Numbered from the stretch's first letter, positions 16,646 through 25,550 are shown. The stretch is 64,000 nucleotides of DNA from Gordonia polyisoprenivorans NBRC 16320 = JCM 10675 (GCF_000241325.1 NZ_BAEI01000056.1:1-64000); one strand, 5' to 3'. Translations and numbers: made by a program. Notes: generated from the letters alone by a model not told the origin.

Positions 16646-17707
16646 ATGGATTCGGTGAGCATCGTCCGCGACGAGGCGACCTCGGGCACCCACTTCGTGG
16701 AGGATCTGCGTCTGGAGTGGGCGGTGCGATGCAGCGTCGGCCGGGTGCGCGAGACCAACGAGGACGCCGCACTGGCCATGCCGGGCAAGTACCTGCTCGC
16801 CGACGGCATGGGCGGACACGACAGCGGAGAACTCGCCAGTGAGGCAGCGCTGCTGACCCTCTCGGCGGCGACGAGTGCCGGCGAGCTGATCGAGACGCAG
16901 AAGGCCCTCATCGACCTCCTCGACGAGGCACAGGCCCGGATCTCCGACATCGAGACCTCCTCGGAGCGCCGCGCGGGAACCACGACGACCGGTGCGGTGC
17001 TGGTCACCGTCGAGGGCGAGCCGCACTGGCTGATCCTCAACATCGGCGACTCGCGCACCTACCGGTTCCAGCACGGCACCCTGCAGCAGCTGACCCGCGA
17101 TCACTCGCAGGTCCAGGACTTCATCGACGCCGGGTTCCTCACCCCCGAGGACGCCCGCACCGATCCGCGCCGCAACGTGATCACCCGAGCGCTCGGCGCG
17201 GGCATGATCGAGCCCGTAGCCGACTACTTCAGCACCGTCGCGTTGCCGGGCGACATCCTGCTCATGTGCTCGGACGGTTTGACCGGAGAACTACCCGACG
17301 ACGAGATCGCCCGCATCCTCGGTGACGCCGACGGTGTCGTCGACGCCGCGGATGAACTCGTCGACGCCGCACTGGAACTCGGCGCTCACGACAACGTGAC
17401 CGTCATCGTCGTCGAGGTCCACGAATCGGTCCCGACCATCCGGATGCCCGCCGTGAACGGCGACGCGGACGGTGCTGAGGTCGAGGGTGCTGATGTCGAG
17501 GGTGCTGAAGCGGACGACGCGGGGGTCGACGGCACCGCCATCGACGGGGCGGCTGTCGGGGAGACAGGAACCCAAGACGCAGAAGCCCAGGACACAGAAG
17601 CCCAGGACGCAGGGGCCGAACAAGCCGAAGAAACGGTGGCCTCGGAAACAAGGGCCGACGGGACCGCAACCGACGGGGGCGACGCGGAGCCCACGCCGGA
17701 GAAGTGA
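16646..17707 (+). CDS. PP2C-family Ser/Thr protein phosphatase
   Basis: This cytosolic Mn/Mg-dependent phosphatase has 353 residues and would reverse Ser/Thr phosphorylation. The catalytic domain (about 20-255) shows VGRVRETNEDAA, the metal-binding LADGMGGHDSGELAS, LNIGDSRTYRFQHG, LTRDHSQVQDFIDAG, NVITRALG, LMCSDGLTGELPDDEI and GAHDNVTVIVVEV. The C-terminal 90 residues are an acidic low-complexity tail with repeated EGAD and DAEAQD units, unlike PstP, which has a membrane anchor; no membrane helix is present here. It stands with an FHA-like and a LuxR-type gene between pdxS and tesB. A leaderless or near-leaderless start is likely. Confidence 0.9.
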   Translation: MDSVSIVRDEATSGTHFVEDLRLEWAVRCSVGRVRETNEDAALAMPGKYLLADGMGGHDSGELASEAALLTLSAATSAGELIETQKALIDLLDEAQARISDIETSSERRAGTTTTGAVLVTVEGEPHWLILNIGDSRTYRFQHGTLQQLTRDHSQVQDFIDAGFLTPEDARTDPRRNVITRALGAGMIEPVADYFSTVALPGDILLMCSDGLTGELPDDEIARILGDADGVVDAADELVDAALELGAHDNVTVIVVEVHESVPTIRMPAVNGDADGAEVEGADVEGAEADDAGVDGTAIDGAAVGETGTQDAEAQDTEAQDAGAEQAEETVASETRADGTATDGGDAEPTPEK

Positions 17708-17721
17708 TCGGGGTCGGATGA

Positions 17722-18483
17722 ATGATTCCTGAACCGGACCATCCGGCGGAGCATTCGGGGAGGACTCCGGTGCCCCCAGGGATGACCTACGTCGAATACT
17801 GCGGTGAGCGCTATCCGTTGATGGGCGACCGACGGTTCACCGTCGGGCGCGAAGCCGACCTCTCGGTCGACGACAACCCCTACCTTCATCGCCGATTCCT
17901 GGTGCTGCACAACGAAAACGGACTGTGGTGGCTCACCAACCTGGGTACCCACCTGTCGGCGAGCGTGTCGGCCGGCGACGTCGGGTTCTCGGCGACCCTC
18001 GGCCCGGGTGCGCGTATGCCGCTGGTCTTCGGCGAGACCACGATCGTGTTCACCGCGGGTCCGACCACCTACGAACTCAGTGTCTACGCGACGGCCCCAC
18101 AGGTGCGCCCGGTGACCGAGCAGTCCTTCGCCGGGGGCCGGACCACTCAGGGCGTCCCGATGCTCACCGAGAGCCAGAAACTGCTCATCGTCGTGCTCGC
18201 GGAGGAGATCCTGCGCCGCGAGGGCACCGGGGCCAGCGCGATCCCGTCGTCGGCGAAGGCGGCCGCCCGGTTGGGGTGGCCGCTGACGAAGTTCAACCGC
18301 AAACTCGACAACGTCTGCGACAAGCTCGATCAACTCGGGGTCAGCGGGATGCGCGCCGGGGGCGGCAAGCTCGCCAGCAACCGCCGCGCCCGTCTGGTCG
18401 AGTACGCGGTCGCCTCCCGCATCGTCACCCGCGACGATCTCCCGCTGATCGACGCCGAAGCCGCGCGCAACGCCGCGAGCTGA
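17722..18483 (+). CDS. FHA-like domain protein with C-terminal helical region
   Basis: This 253-residue protein has, in residues 20-130, the strand pattern of a forkhead-associated phosphothreonine-binding domain, with FTVGREADLSVDDNPYLHRRFLVLHNENGLWWLTNLGT. In it the GR and the HR(R)F elements stand in for the usual GR/S...H motif, and the LGTHLSASV strand for the NG turn. Residues 150-250 are helical, with an AAARLGWPLTKFNRKLDNVCDKLDQLGV segment (positions about 183-210) that resembles a winged or DNA-binding helix bundle. It follows the PP2C gene by 14 bp. Reading a phosphorylation state and passing it to DNA is a reasonable inference. Confidence 0.75.
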   Translation: MIPEPDHPAEHSGRTPVPPGMTYVEYCGERYPLMGDRRFTVGREADLSVDDNPYLHRRFLVLHNENGLWWLTNLGTHLSASVSAGDVGFSATLGPGARMPLVFGETTIVFTAGPTTYELSVYATAPQVRPVTEQSFAGGRTTQGVPMLTESQKLLIVVLAEEILRREGTGASAIPSSAKAAARLGWPLTKFNRKLDNVCDKLDQLGVSGMRAGGGKLASNRRARLVEYAVASRIVTRDDLPLIDAEAARNAAS

Positions 18484-18494
18484 TGTCGGGGCCT

Positions 18495-18514
18495 GTTCCC
18501 CCTTCCTGGGGAAC
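18495..18514 (+). terminator. Hairpin after the FHA-like gene
   Basis: GTTCCCC and GGGGAAC form a 7-bp stem with a CTTCCT loop, 11 bp after the stop codon. There is no T run. It separates the phosphatase/FHA transcript from the regulator gene. Confidence 0.45.
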
Positions 18515-18519
18515 GACGC

Positions 18520-18651
18520 ATGGGTAGTCGTGGCAACAACTCCTCACCGGCTCGAAATTACCCCTTCTGACCTGCGCTTATCCCATGGGTAGTTCTACCC
18601 ATGGGCAGGGGAGTTCTCCCCATCGACCTCCTGTCGGATCGCTCATAACGT
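18520..18651 (+). promoter_or_regulatory. Tandem palindromic operator and promoter of the LuxR-type gene
   Basis: Two palindromes with a TT centre stand side by side. Site 1 is CCCATGGGTAG-TT-CTACCCATGGG in two halves (18582-18605, perfect 11-bp arms). Site 2 is GGGGAG-TT-CTCCCC (18608-18621). Their centres are 21 bp apart, two helical turns. A single half-site ATGGGTAGT occurs at 18520-18528. A possible -10 box TAACGT (18646-18651) would place the centres near -64 and -43, typical activator positions. Confidence 0.55.
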
Positions 18652-18705
18652 CTTCTGCATCGGGGCAACGGAGCCCAACGCATGACGCGAATCCAGGAGG
18701 ACACC

Positions 18706-19146
18706 ATGACCGCAGTCGTTTCCCACATCCCCGCCAATCAGCTCGCCCAGGCCGCTCGTCGCCGGGCCGAGGCCGACCGCCGGCGCACCGAGGCACTCGC
18801 GCGGCTCGCCGCCCGCCGGATGCCGCTGCCCGGTCAGCAGCCGATGCCGGCCAACCCGCTCATGCGACTGGTGCCCGAGGCGCCGCAGCCCGTCGAGGAA
18901 GCCGCCGCTCCCGAACTGCCGCGGCCGAGCCTGACCAACCGCGAGATCGAGGTGCTGCGCACCTGGCTGATGGTGGACTCGAAACCCGCTGTGGCCCAAG
19001 AACTCTTCATCTCCCTCGGCACCGTCAACACCCACCTGACGCGCATCCGCGCCAAGTACGCCGAGATCGGCCGCACCGCGCCGACCAAGGCGGCCCTCGT
19101 CGCGCGCGCCGTGCAGGACGGTCTGGTTCGTCTCGACGAGCTGTGA
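18706..19146 (+). CDS. Small LuxR-type helix-turn-helix regulator
   Basis: This 146-residue protein has no receiver or sensor domain. Residues 1-75 are Arg/Ala- and then Pro-rich and probably disordered. Residues 80-140 are a LuxR/NarL helix-turn-helix: LTNREIEVLRTWLMVDSKPAVAQELFIS, then LGTVNTHLTRIRAKYAEIGR, and TKAALVARAVQDGLV. The ATG at 18706 is preferred to 18682 because AGGAGG lies just before it. Without a receiver it may be controlled by partner proteins or by phosphorylation, in line with the PP2C and FHA neighbours. It probably binds the palindromes in its own upstream region. Confidence 0.85.
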   Translation: MTAVVSHIPANQLAQAARRRAEADRRRTEALARLAARRMPLPGQQPMPANPLMRLVPEAPQPVEEAAAPELPRPSLTNREIEVLRTWLMVDSKPAVAQELFISLGTVNTHLTRIRAKYAEIGRTAPTKAALVARAVQDGLVRLDEL

Positions 19147-19227
19147 CGCATCCGGGCATGCAGCGCCCGGGGCGCCACGCCGAGCCGTCTGCACAGGCCC
19201 TTTCGAGTGGCAACCGAACCCATACGG

Positions 19228-19233
19228 GATACT
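19228..19233 (+). promoter_or_regulatory. Predicted -10 box for tesB-pdxT
   Basis: GATACT lies six bases before the GTG at 19240, consistent with a leaderless start and separate transcription of tesB-pdxT from the regulator gene. Confidence 0.35.
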
Positions 19234-19239
19234 GGTCCG

Positions 19240-20094
19240 GTGGCAGAGATCGAGGACGTCCTCAGGGTCGAGCGCATCGAGACCGACATCTATCGGGGCG
19301 GGGCCTTCGAGAGTCAGCTCCAACGCACCTTCGGCGGACAGGTTGCCGGCCAGGCGCTGGTGTCGGCGACACGGACCGTCTCCGACGAGTTCTCGGTGCA
19401 TTCGTTGCACGGGTACTTCCTGCGGCCCGGCAACCCCGACATTCCCGCGGTCTTCCTCGTCGACCGCATCCGTGACGGCCGTTCCTTCGTCACCCGTCGG
19501 GTGACCGGAATACAGAACGGCGAGGCCATCTTCACGATGTCGGCGTCGTTCCACGTCACCACCGACGAGGGCATCGAACACCAGGACCCGATTCCGCCCG
19601 CACCGGCGCCCGAGGATCTGCCCGACCGGCACGCCGAAGCGGGCGACGACGAGAAGGCGGTGTTCAAGGAGTGGGACAACTTCGACATCCGCATCGTCCC
19701 GGCGGACAAGCTGGTCACCTCACCGTTCTTCGTCGCCCAGCAACGGGTGTGGTTTCGCTACCGCAAACCGCTGCCGGATGATCAGACGATCCACGTGTGC
19801 ACGTTGGCTTACATGAGCGACATGACCCTGCTCGGGTCGTCGAAGGTGCCCCATCCCGGCGTCGAACCCCAATCGGCGTCCCTCGACCACGCGATGTGGT
19901 TCATGCGGAGCTTCCGCGCCGACGAATGGCTGCTCTACGACCAGACCTCGCCGTCGGCCGGTGCCGGGCGCGCCCTGACGCAGGGCCGCATCTTCGACCG
20001 GGCCGGACGGATGGTCGCCGCAGTGACCCAGGAGGGTCTGAGCCGGACCGGACGCGTGATGCCCGCCGATCAGCACGCCCGGCAACAGCGGTGA
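19240..20094 (+). CDS. tesB: Acyl-CoA thioesterase II
   Basis: This double hot-dog thioesterase of 284 residues hydrolyses acyl-CoA to free fatty acid and CoA. The first hot-dog begins [31 protein letters not shown], then [42 protein letters not shown] (about 60-100). The second carries [11 protein letters not shown], the aspartate-containing [12 protein letters not shown] and [31 protein letters not shown]. The GTG at 19240 is preferred over 19207 because of the -10 box six bases upstream. Its stop overlaps pdxT by four bases, as in mycobacteria (tesB2-snoP). Confidence 0.93.
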   Translation: MAEIEDVLRVERIETDIYRGGAFESQLQRTFGGQVAGQALVSATRTVSDEFSVHSLHGYFLRPGNPDIPAVFLVDRIRDGRSFVTRRVTGIQNGEAIFTMSASFHVTTDEGIEHQDPIPPAPAPEDLPDRHAEAGDDEKAVFKEWDNFDIRIVPADKLVTSPFFVAQQRVWFRYRKPLPDDQTIHVCTLAYMSDMTLLGSSKVPHPGVEPQSASLDHAMWFMRSFRADEWLLYDQTSPSAGAGRALTQGRIFDRAGRMVAAVTQEGLSRTGRVMPADQHARQQR

Positions 20095-20702
20095 GCGGCA
20101 CCCGACCTCGGATCGGGGTGCTGGCACTCCAAGGTGATGTCCGCGAGCACCTCGCCGCCCTGACCGGTGCCGGTGCGCACGCGTCCGCGGTCCGCCGCCC
20201 GACCGAACTCGACCGGGTCGACGGGTTGGTGATCCCCGGTGGCGAGTCGACCACGATGAGCAAACTCCTCGGGATCTTCGAGTTGTTCGAACCGCTGCGC
20301 GAGCGGCTCGCCGAGGGCATGCCCGCCTACGGTTCATGCGCCGGGATGATCCTGCTCGCCTCCCGCATCCTCGACACGCGACCCGACGCCCGGCATCTCG
20401 ATGCGCTGGATATCACGGTGCGCCGCAATGCTTTCGGGCGTCAGGTGGAGTCCTTCGAGACCGATCTCGACGTCGAGCACATCACCGACGACGGGCCGTC
20501 GATGCGTGCGGTGTTCATCCGCGCGCCCTGGGTGGAGAAGGTCGGGGCCGACGTGGAAGTGCTCGCCCGGGTGCCCGGTGGTCCGGCCGCCGAGCGGATC
20601 GTCGCGGTGCGGCAGGGCAACGTGCTGGCCACCTCGTTCCACCCCGAGGTGACCGGTGATCGGCGGGTGCACGCGCACTTCGTCGACATGGTGCGCCATT
20701 GA
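20091..20702 (+). CDS. pdxT: Pyridoxal 5'-phosphate synthase glutaminase subunit PdxT
   Basis: This class I glutamine amidotransferase of 203 residues feeds ammonia to PdxS. It opens [17 protein letters not shown]. The triad is Cys83 in [12 protein letters not shown], and His184 and Glu186 in FHPEVTGD. The [12 protein letters not shown] loop is also conserved. The GTG overlaps the tesB stop. Although it forms one enzyme with PdxS, it lies 3.5 kb away and is coupled to tesB, so equal production depends on two promoters. Confidence 0.96.
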   Translation: MSGTRPRIGVLALQGDVREHLAALTGAGAHASAVRRPTELDRVDGLVIPGGESTTMSKLLGIFELFEPLRERLAEGMPAYGSCAGMILLASRILDTRPDARHLDALDITVRRNAFGRQVESFETDLDVEHITDDGPSMRAVFIRAPWVEKVGADVEVLARVPGGPAAERIVAVRQGNVLATSFHPEVTGDRRVHAHFVDMVRH

Positions 20703-20719
20703 CGCCGGTGGCGCGTCGG

Positions 20720-20725
20720 TAGAAT
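20720..20725 (+). promoter_or_regulatory. Predicted -10 box for yebC
   Basis: TAGAAT lies 105 bp before the yebC start and 18 bp after the pdxT stop. The long leader contains no open frame I can support. Confidence 0.4.
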
Positions 20726-20829
20726 CGATCTCCGACGTGTTCGACAGGTAGTGACGTGTTCCACAGAAGTCTTGCCCGGATCACCCCGTCAGGGGCTCCT
20801 CCGGTGCACGGGAAGGATCGGAAGAGCGT

Positions 20830-21582
20830 ATGAGCGGCCATTCAAAATGGGCGACCACCAAGCACAAGAAGGCCGTCATCGATGCCAAGCGCGGCAAGAT
20901 GTTCGCCAAGCTGATCAAGAACATCGAGGTCGCCGCGCGCACCGGTGGCGGTGACCCCGCCGGTAACCCGACTCTCTACGACGCGATCCAGAAGGCCAAG
21001 AAGTCGTCGGTGCCCAACGACAACATCGAGCGGGCCCGCAAACGGGGCGGCGGCGAAGAGGCCGGTGGCGCCGACTGGCAGACCATCACCTACGAGGGCT
21101 ACGGCCCCAACGGTGTTGCGATCCTGATCGAGTGCCTCACCGACAACCGCAATCGCGCCGCCGGCGAGGTGCGGACCGCGATGACCCGTAACGGCGGCAA
21201 CATGGCCGATCCCGGGTCGGTGGCCTACCTGTTCACCCGCAAGGGTGTGGTGACGCTGGAGAAGAACGGTCAGAGTGAGGACGACATCCTGATGGCCGTA
21301 CTCGACGCCGGCGCCGAGGAGGTCAACGACCTCGGCGAGACGTTCGAGGTGGTCAGCGAGCCGACCGATCTCGTCGCGGTGCGTACCGCCCTGCAGGAGG
21401 CCGGCATCGACTACGAATCGGCCGAGGCCGACTTCCGTGCGTCGGTGGAGGTGCCCGTCGACGCCGAGGGGGCGCGCAAGGTGTTCAAGCTGATCGACGC
21501 GCTCGAGGACTCCGACGACGTCCAGAACGTGTACAGCAATGTCGACGTCAGCGACGAGGTGCTCGCCGAACTCGACAGCTGA
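20830..21582 (+). CDS. YebC/PmpR family protein
   Basis: This 250-residue member of the YebC/TACO1 family starts [36 protein letters not shown], the family signature (positions 1-36). Also conserved are [21 protein letters not shown], the [22 protein letters not shown] core, and FTRKGVV. Family members act as transcription regulators or, as shown more recently, help ribosomes through proline stretches. The usual place is beside ruvCAB, as here, though a minus-strand gene intervenes. The start follows GGAAGAG. Confidence 0.95.
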   Translation: MSGHSKWATTKHKKAVIDAKRGKMFAKLIKNIEVAARTGGGDPAGNPTLYDAIQKAKKSSVPNDNIERARKRGGGEEAGGADWQTITYEGYGPNGVAILIECLTDNRNRAAGEVRTAMTRNGGNMADPGSVAYLFTRKGVVTLEKNGQSEDDILMAVLDAGAEEVNDLGETFEVVSEPTDLVAVRTALQEAGIDYESAEADFRASVEVPVDAEGARKVFKLIDALEDSDDVQNVYSNVDVSDEVLAELDS

Positions 21583-21633
21583 GCCCCCGACACCGCAGCC
21601 GGCATCGGTTCAGCTGTGTCAACCGCTCAGCCC

Positions 21634-22239
21634 TCAACCCCGCAGCGCCGGCCGGTCCGGATGGTCGTAGCGGACCTCGACGTCGGGGTCGGGTGCGTCG
21701 CGTTGATGGTCGAGCAACGGGTCGATCGTCCACTGCCGGTCGGACGGCGTCCTGCGTAACAGTGCCGCGCGACTCATCCGCAGCGCGATCGTCAGGTCCA
21801 GGTCGAGGTCGTCGCGCACTACCATCTCACCGGCGATCAGAGTGATCTGGCCGGAGGCGGCATCGAGTCGTTGATCGCGAAATGACCTGTCGGAGAGTTC
21901 ATCCCAGAGCCGCGGCAACCATCGTCGGTGGTCGCGGATACCGTCGAGTACCTCCCGGCGCAGCGCCGCGAAGTCGTACCACGAGGTGGTGAACGCCTCG
22001 GGGTCGTGCGGTCCCCATTCGAGCCGCAGCGAGGCCGGGCGGACGTAGTCGCCGACCCGGACGACCTCCGCCGCACGTCCGCGGGAGCGCAGCACCTCGA
22101 TGACCCGCAGCGCCAACAGGTCCGGCCGGGCCGCCACCGCACCGTCGATCCCGACCACCGGTTGACCGGGCAGGGCCGCGCACCTCTCGGCGCACGTGAC
22201 GACCAGGCCCTCGGGGTCGATCGGGCGGTAGGCGGGCAC
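21634..22239 (-). CDS. Uridine-kinase-like protein lacking a Walker A lysine
   Basis: This 201-residue protein has the fold order of uridine/nucleoside kinases. Where the P-loop (GxxxxGK[ST]) is expected it has [19 protein letters not shown], without GK. Downstream blocks are retained: [61 protein letters not shown], and [20 protein letters not shown]. Actinobacterial relatives I recall carry similar P-loop-less sequences, so the loss looks like a feature of the subfamily, not a mutation. It may bind a nucleotide without phosphorylating it. The GTG at 22239 follows GTGGAG. It is divergent from ruvC. Confidence 0.75.
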   Translation of the reverse strand: MPAYRPIDPEGLVVTCAERCAALPGQPVVGIDGAVAARPDLLALRVIEVLRSRGRAAEVVRVGDYVRPASLRLEWGPHDPEAFTTSWYDFAALRREVLDGIRDHRRWLPRLWDELSDRSFRDQRLDAASGQITLIAGEMVVRDDLDLDLTIALRMSRAALLRRTPSDRQWTIDPLLDHQRDAPDPDVEVRYDHPDRPALRG

Positions 22240-22302
22240 GGCCGTATTCTCCACGGTTCGGCCGTGTTCGTTCGCCACGGGTTGCCGTGTCGATCCCACT
22301 CT

Positions 22303-22341
22303 CTGTCGGTCGGCGTCGCTAGAATCTCGAACAACTGTTCG
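22303..22341 (+). promoter_or_regulatory. DNA-damage promoter of ruvCAB: PafBC-type element and LexA box
   Basis: CTGTCGGTC (22303-22311), exactly eight bases, then TAGAAT (22320-22325) matches the mycobacterial RecA-NDp pattern TTGTCRGTG-N8-TANNNT with two changes. Three bases further the perfect palindrome CGAAC-AACT-GTTCG (22328-22341) matches the actinobacterial LexA box. The LexA site covers the expected transcription start, so repression and activation can both act here. Confidence 0.7.
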
Positions 22342-22362
22342 TTGTCGGTGGAGGAGTGTCGA

Positions 22363-22956
22363 GTGCGGGTGATGGGCGTCGACCCGGGGCTGACCCGGTG
22401 CGGGATCGCGCTGGTCGAGTCGGGGAGTGGTCGCAGTGTGACCGCCCTCGACGTCGATGTGGTCCGCACACCCACCGACATGGAACTCGCCCAACGCCTG
22501 CTCGCGGTGTACACCGCGGCCAGCCACTGGCTCGACATCCACCAGCCCGATGTGGTGGCGATCGAGCGTGTCTTCGCCCAGAACCAGGTGTCGACGGCGA
22601 TGGGCACCGCGCAGGCCGGCGGGGTCATCGCGCTGGCCGCAGGTCAACGCGACGTGCCGGTGCGTTTTCACACCCCATCGGAGGTGAAAGCCGCGGTCAC
22701 CGGCAGCGGCCGCGCCGACAAGGCGCAGGTCACCGCCATGGTGACCCGTATCCTCGGAATGCAGACCAAACCCCGCCCGGCCGATGCCGCCGACGCCCTC
22801 GCGCTCGCGATCTGCCATTGCTGGCGGGGACCGATGATCGAACGGATGGCACAGGCACAGCAGCGCGCCGAACAGATGGCCCGGGTACACCGGCAACGGG
22901 TCGCCGCGGCGCGCGCGGCGACGGTGCCGGCCGGGCGGAAGGGGACGAGCTCATGA
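22363..22956 (+). CDS. ruvC: Holliday junction resolvase RuvC
   Basis: This 197-residue endonuclease cuts Holliday junctions after RuvAB branch migration. The four acidic active-site positions are visible: Asp7 in [12 protein letters not shown], Glu in [21 protein letters not shown], and Asp residues in [15 protein letters not shown]. The basic tail (about 165-197) is Arg/Ala-rich. The GTG at 22363 follows GGAGGAG and leaves a short leader after the LexA box. The stop overlaps ruvA by four bases. Confidence 0.96.
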   Translation: MRVMGVDPGLTRCGIALVESGSGRSVTALDVDVVRTPTDMELAQRLLAVYTAASHWLDIHQPDVVAIERVFAQNQVSTAMGTAQAGGVIALAAGQRDVPVRFHTPSEVKAAVTGSGRADKAQVTAMVTRILGMQTKPRPADAADALALAICHCWRGPMIERMAQAQQRAEQMARVHRQRVAAARAATVPAGRKGTSS

Positions 22957-23549
22957 TCGCGTCGGTACGCGGACCGGTGGTCGAGGTCGCCCTCGATCAC
23001 GTCGTCATCGACTGCGCGGGGGTGGGTTATCGGGTGCTGGCGACCCCCGACACGCTCTCGCGAATGCGACGGGGCGACGAGATGACGCTGCTGACCTCGA
23101 TGATCGTCCGCGAGGACTCGATGACGCTGTACGGGTTCACCGAACCCGACGCCCGCGCGCTGTTCGCCCTGCTGCAGACGGTCACCGGTGTCGGGCCACG
23201 TCTGGCGATGGCGACGCTGGCGGTACTCGAGCCCGATGCGTTGCGGCGGGCGCTGGCGGATTCCGACGTGAAGGCGCTGACGAGCGTGCCGGGTATCGGG
23301 AAGCGGGTCGCCGAGCGGCTCGTCGTCGAACTGCGTGACAAGGTCGACCGACCGGTCGCCGACGCCGCCGGCGGTGCGGGAGCGCGGCCGGTCGGGGTGG
23401 CCGGTCAGGTCGCCGAGGCGCTCGTCGGACTCGGCTTCACCGCGGCGCCGGCGGAGAAGGCGGTCGCCGCGGTGCTCGCCGAGCAACCGGATGCGGACGC
23501 GTCGATGGCGCTGCGCCGGTCGCTGGCCCTGCTCGGGAAGTCCGCATGA
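22953..23549 (+). CDS. ruvA: Holliday junction DNA helicase subunit RuvA
   Basis: RuvA tetramers hold the four-way junction and recruit RuvB. This 198-residue protein has domain I ([20 protein letters not shown]), the two helix-hairpin-helix motifs [16 protein letters not shown] and [21 protein letters not shown], and the C-terminal RuvB-binding domain ([22 protein letters not shown]). Start and stop both overlap neighbours by four bases. Confidence 0.96.
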   Translation: MIASVRGPVVEVALDHVVIDCAGVGYRVLATPDTLSRMRRGDEMTLLTSMIVREDSMTLYGFTEPDARALFALLQTVTGVGPRLAMATLAVLEPDALRRALADSDVKALTSVPGIGKRVAERLVVELRDKVDRPVADAAGGAGARPVGVAGQVAEALVGLGFTAAPAEKAVAAVLAEQPDADASMALRRSLALLGKSA

Positions 23550-24694
23550 ACCCCGACGACCGCCTCGCCGACGACCGCCTCGCCGACGACCGCCTCGCCG
23601 ACGACCGCATCACCGACGATGGACTCGAGGAGGAGCGGGAGGTCAGTGCGACCCCGGTGCGCTCCGACGGTGACTTCGACGCCGGGCTGCGTCCGCGATC
23701 GCTCGCCGAGTTCATCGGCCAACCGCGGGTGTGTGAACAGCTCGAGCTGGTGCTGCACGGCGCGAAGAAACGTGGCAGCACTCCCGACCACATCCTGCTG
23801 TCGGGGCCACCCGGTCTGGGCAAGACGTCGCTGGCGATGATCATCGCCGGGGAGATGGGTGCGGCCATCCGGGTCACCTCCGGGCCCGCTCTCGAACGCG
23901 CCGGGGACCTCGCGGCGATGCTGTCCAACCTGGTCGAGGGTGACGTGCTGTTCATCGACGAGATCCATCGGATCGCCCGGCCCGCCGAGGAGATGCTGTA
24001 TCTGGCGATGGAGGATTTCCGGGTCGACGTGGTCGTCGGCAAGGGACCCGGCGCGACCTCGATTCCGCTCGACGTGGCACCGTTCACCCTGGTCGGGGCC
24101 ACCACCCGATCCGGATCGCTGACCGGCCCGCTGCGTGACCGCTTCGGGTTCACCGCACACATGGAGTTCTACGAGACGGGCGAGCTGGTCCGGGTGCTGC
24201 GCCGATCGGCGGGGATCCTGGGCATCGACCTGCAGGCCGACGCCGCCTCGGAGATCGCGAGCCGCTCCCGGGGCACGCCCCGCATCGCCAACCGGTTGTT
24301 GCGGCGCGTTCGTGACTACGCCGAGGTCCGCGGGGACGGGGTGATCACCGTCGACATCTCACGTGCGGCGCTGGCCGTCTACGACGTCGACGAACTGGGG
24401 TTCGACCGCCTCGACCGCGCCGTCCTGGATGCATTAGTCCGGGCATTCGGTGGCGGGCCGGTCGGGGTGTCGACACTGGCGGTGGCCGTCGGCGAGGAAC
24501 CGGCGACCGTCGAGGAGGTGTGCGAACCGTTCCTGGTGCGCGCCGGGATGGTCGCACGCACACCGAGAGGACGCGTGGCGACCGCAGCGGCGTGGCACCA
24601 CCTCGGACTCACACCGCCCGCCGGTGCACTCAACGCGACCTTCGGGGTCCGCCCGCGCGAGATGGGCAGCCCGTCGCTGTTCGACGACATCTGA
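23546..24694 (+). CDS. ruvB: Holliday junction branch-migration ATPase RuvB
   Basis: This AAA+ hexameric motor drives branch migration; it has 382 residues, longer than the usual 340-350. The extra N terminus is a repeat of DDRLA units (residues 4-23) before the normal start near [19 protein letters not shown]. Walker A is [11 protein letters not shown], Walker B is LFIDEIHR, sensor 1 is LVGATTRSG and the arginine finger lies in GPLRDRFG. The C-terminal winged helix ends in the conserved TPRGRVAT and HLGL region. It is the last gene of the ruvCAB operon. Confidence 0.96.
   Translation: MNPDDRLADDRLADDRLADDRITDDGLEEEREVSATPVRSDGDFDAGLRPRSLAEFIGQPRVCEQLELVLHGAKKRGSTPDHILLSGPPGLGKTSLAMIIAGEMGAAIRVTSGPALERAGDLAAMLSNLVEGDVLFIDEIHRIARPAEEMLYLAMEDFRVDVVVGKGPGATSIPLDVAPFTLVGATTRSGSLTGPLRDRFGFTAHMEFYETGELVRVLRRSAGILGIDLQADAASEIASRSRGTPRIANRLLRRVRDYAEVRGDGVITVDISRAALAVYDVDELGFDRLDRAVLDALVRAFGGGPVGVSTLAVAVGEEPATVEEVCEPFLVRAGMVARTPRGRVATAAAWHHLGLTPPAGALNATFGVRPREMGSPSLFDDI
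23555..23619 (+). repeat. 15-bp tandem repeat at the start of ruvB
   Basis: The unit GACGACCGCCTCGCC occurs three times exactly (23555, 23570, 23585), then once with two changes (23600) and in part (23615). It encodes DDRLA repeats. The exact identity of the first three copies indicates recent expansion. Confidence 0.85.
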
Positions 24695-24976
24695 GCGCCC
24701 ACGGCGAGGAAGGTCCGACCCTCTCATCGCGCCATTGCGGCATATATGCGACAAAGCCGACATTCTCGGCGTTGGGAGCGACTTGCCCCGCATGGCACAC
24801 TGGAGGGAGTGCGTGCGCTCGGCGCCGACGTCACCGGTGGTCATCATCATCACCCCGGGGCGACGGGTCGCGGGCGCGTGACTTCGCCGGAGCCCCTCAC
24901 CGGCGACCCGCCGAGCGTGGCATCAGCGCCGCGCCGCGGGTGACGATCTCGATACGACAAGGACGACGACACCTCG

Positions 24977-25399
24977 ATGGAATCTCTGTTTCTCCCACTT
25001 CTGCTGGTCCTGATGGTCGGCTTCATGTTCTTCTCGGTGCGCAAGCAGAAGAAGCGTGCCGCCGAGACGCAGGAAATGCAGAACTCCGTCCAGACCGGTA
25101 CCCGCATCCAGCTGTCGAGCGGACTTTTCGGCACCGTGATCGACGCGACCTCGTCGGAGTACATCGACGTCGAGATCGCGACCGGCCTGGTCACCCGATG
25201 GAACCGGCTAGCCGTCATGCGCGTGATACCCACCGACGAGGCCGCCGCGACCTACCCCGGCTACACCCCGCCGTTCGCCGCGGCCGACGCCGAGGCGATC
25301 GACGAGGCGCCCGAGACGATCACCCCCACCGACGTCACCACCGATCGGCCGAACCTCGACAAGTCCGGCGGCGACACGTCCGCCGACTCGGACAAGTAG
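24977..25399 (+). CDS. yajC: Preprotein translocase subunit YajC
   Basis: This 140-residue single-pass membrane protein (about 3-22, LFLPLLLVLMVGFMFFSVRKQ) belongs to the SecDF-YajC complex that assists Sec-dependent export. The family core follows: RKQKKRAAETQEMQNSVQTG, then IQLSSGLFGTVIDATSSEYIDVEIATGLVTRW. The C-terminal 45 residues are acidic and Thr/Asp-rich. The 282-bp gap before it holds no gene I can support, but would carry the promoter. secD follows after 240 bp. Confidence 0.94.
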   Translation: MESLFLPLLLVLMVGFMFFSVRKQKKRAAETQEMQNSVQTGTRIQLSSGLFGTVIDATSSEYIDVEIATGLVTRWNRLAVMRVIPTDEAAATYPGYTPPFAAADAEAIDEAPETITPTDVTTDRPNLDKSGGDTSADSDK

Positions 25400-25521
25400 G
25401 AACACCCGACACCGACCGCAGGCCGCTTGACCGACCCGTCGGGCCCACCGGGGGGAGGGCTGTCGCCCGTGACGCCGGGCCGTCGGGGGCGGTGGCGTGC
25501 CGTTCTGCGCGGGCGGGGCAG

Positions 25522-25550
25522 TAGAGTGGCCACTCGATCGCGCGATCGAG
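25522..25550 (+). promoter_or_regulatory. Predicted secD promoter and leader palindrome
   Basis: TAGAGT (25522-25527) fits the -10 consensus. Six bases later CTCGATCGC-GCGATCGAG (25533-25550) is a perfect 18-bp palindrome at the expected transcription start, which could be an operator or a 5'-end hairpin. Confidence 0.45.

Noticed and set aside
15325..17058. 577-codon minus-strand frame across pdxS and the phosphatase gene
   Set aside because: Spans two real genes in antisense; Arg/His/Asp-rich with no motifs.
24695..24976. A gene between ruvB and yajC
   Set aside because: Plus-strand frames here lack ribosome sites and have Arg/His/Pro-rich composition; only regulatory content is likely.
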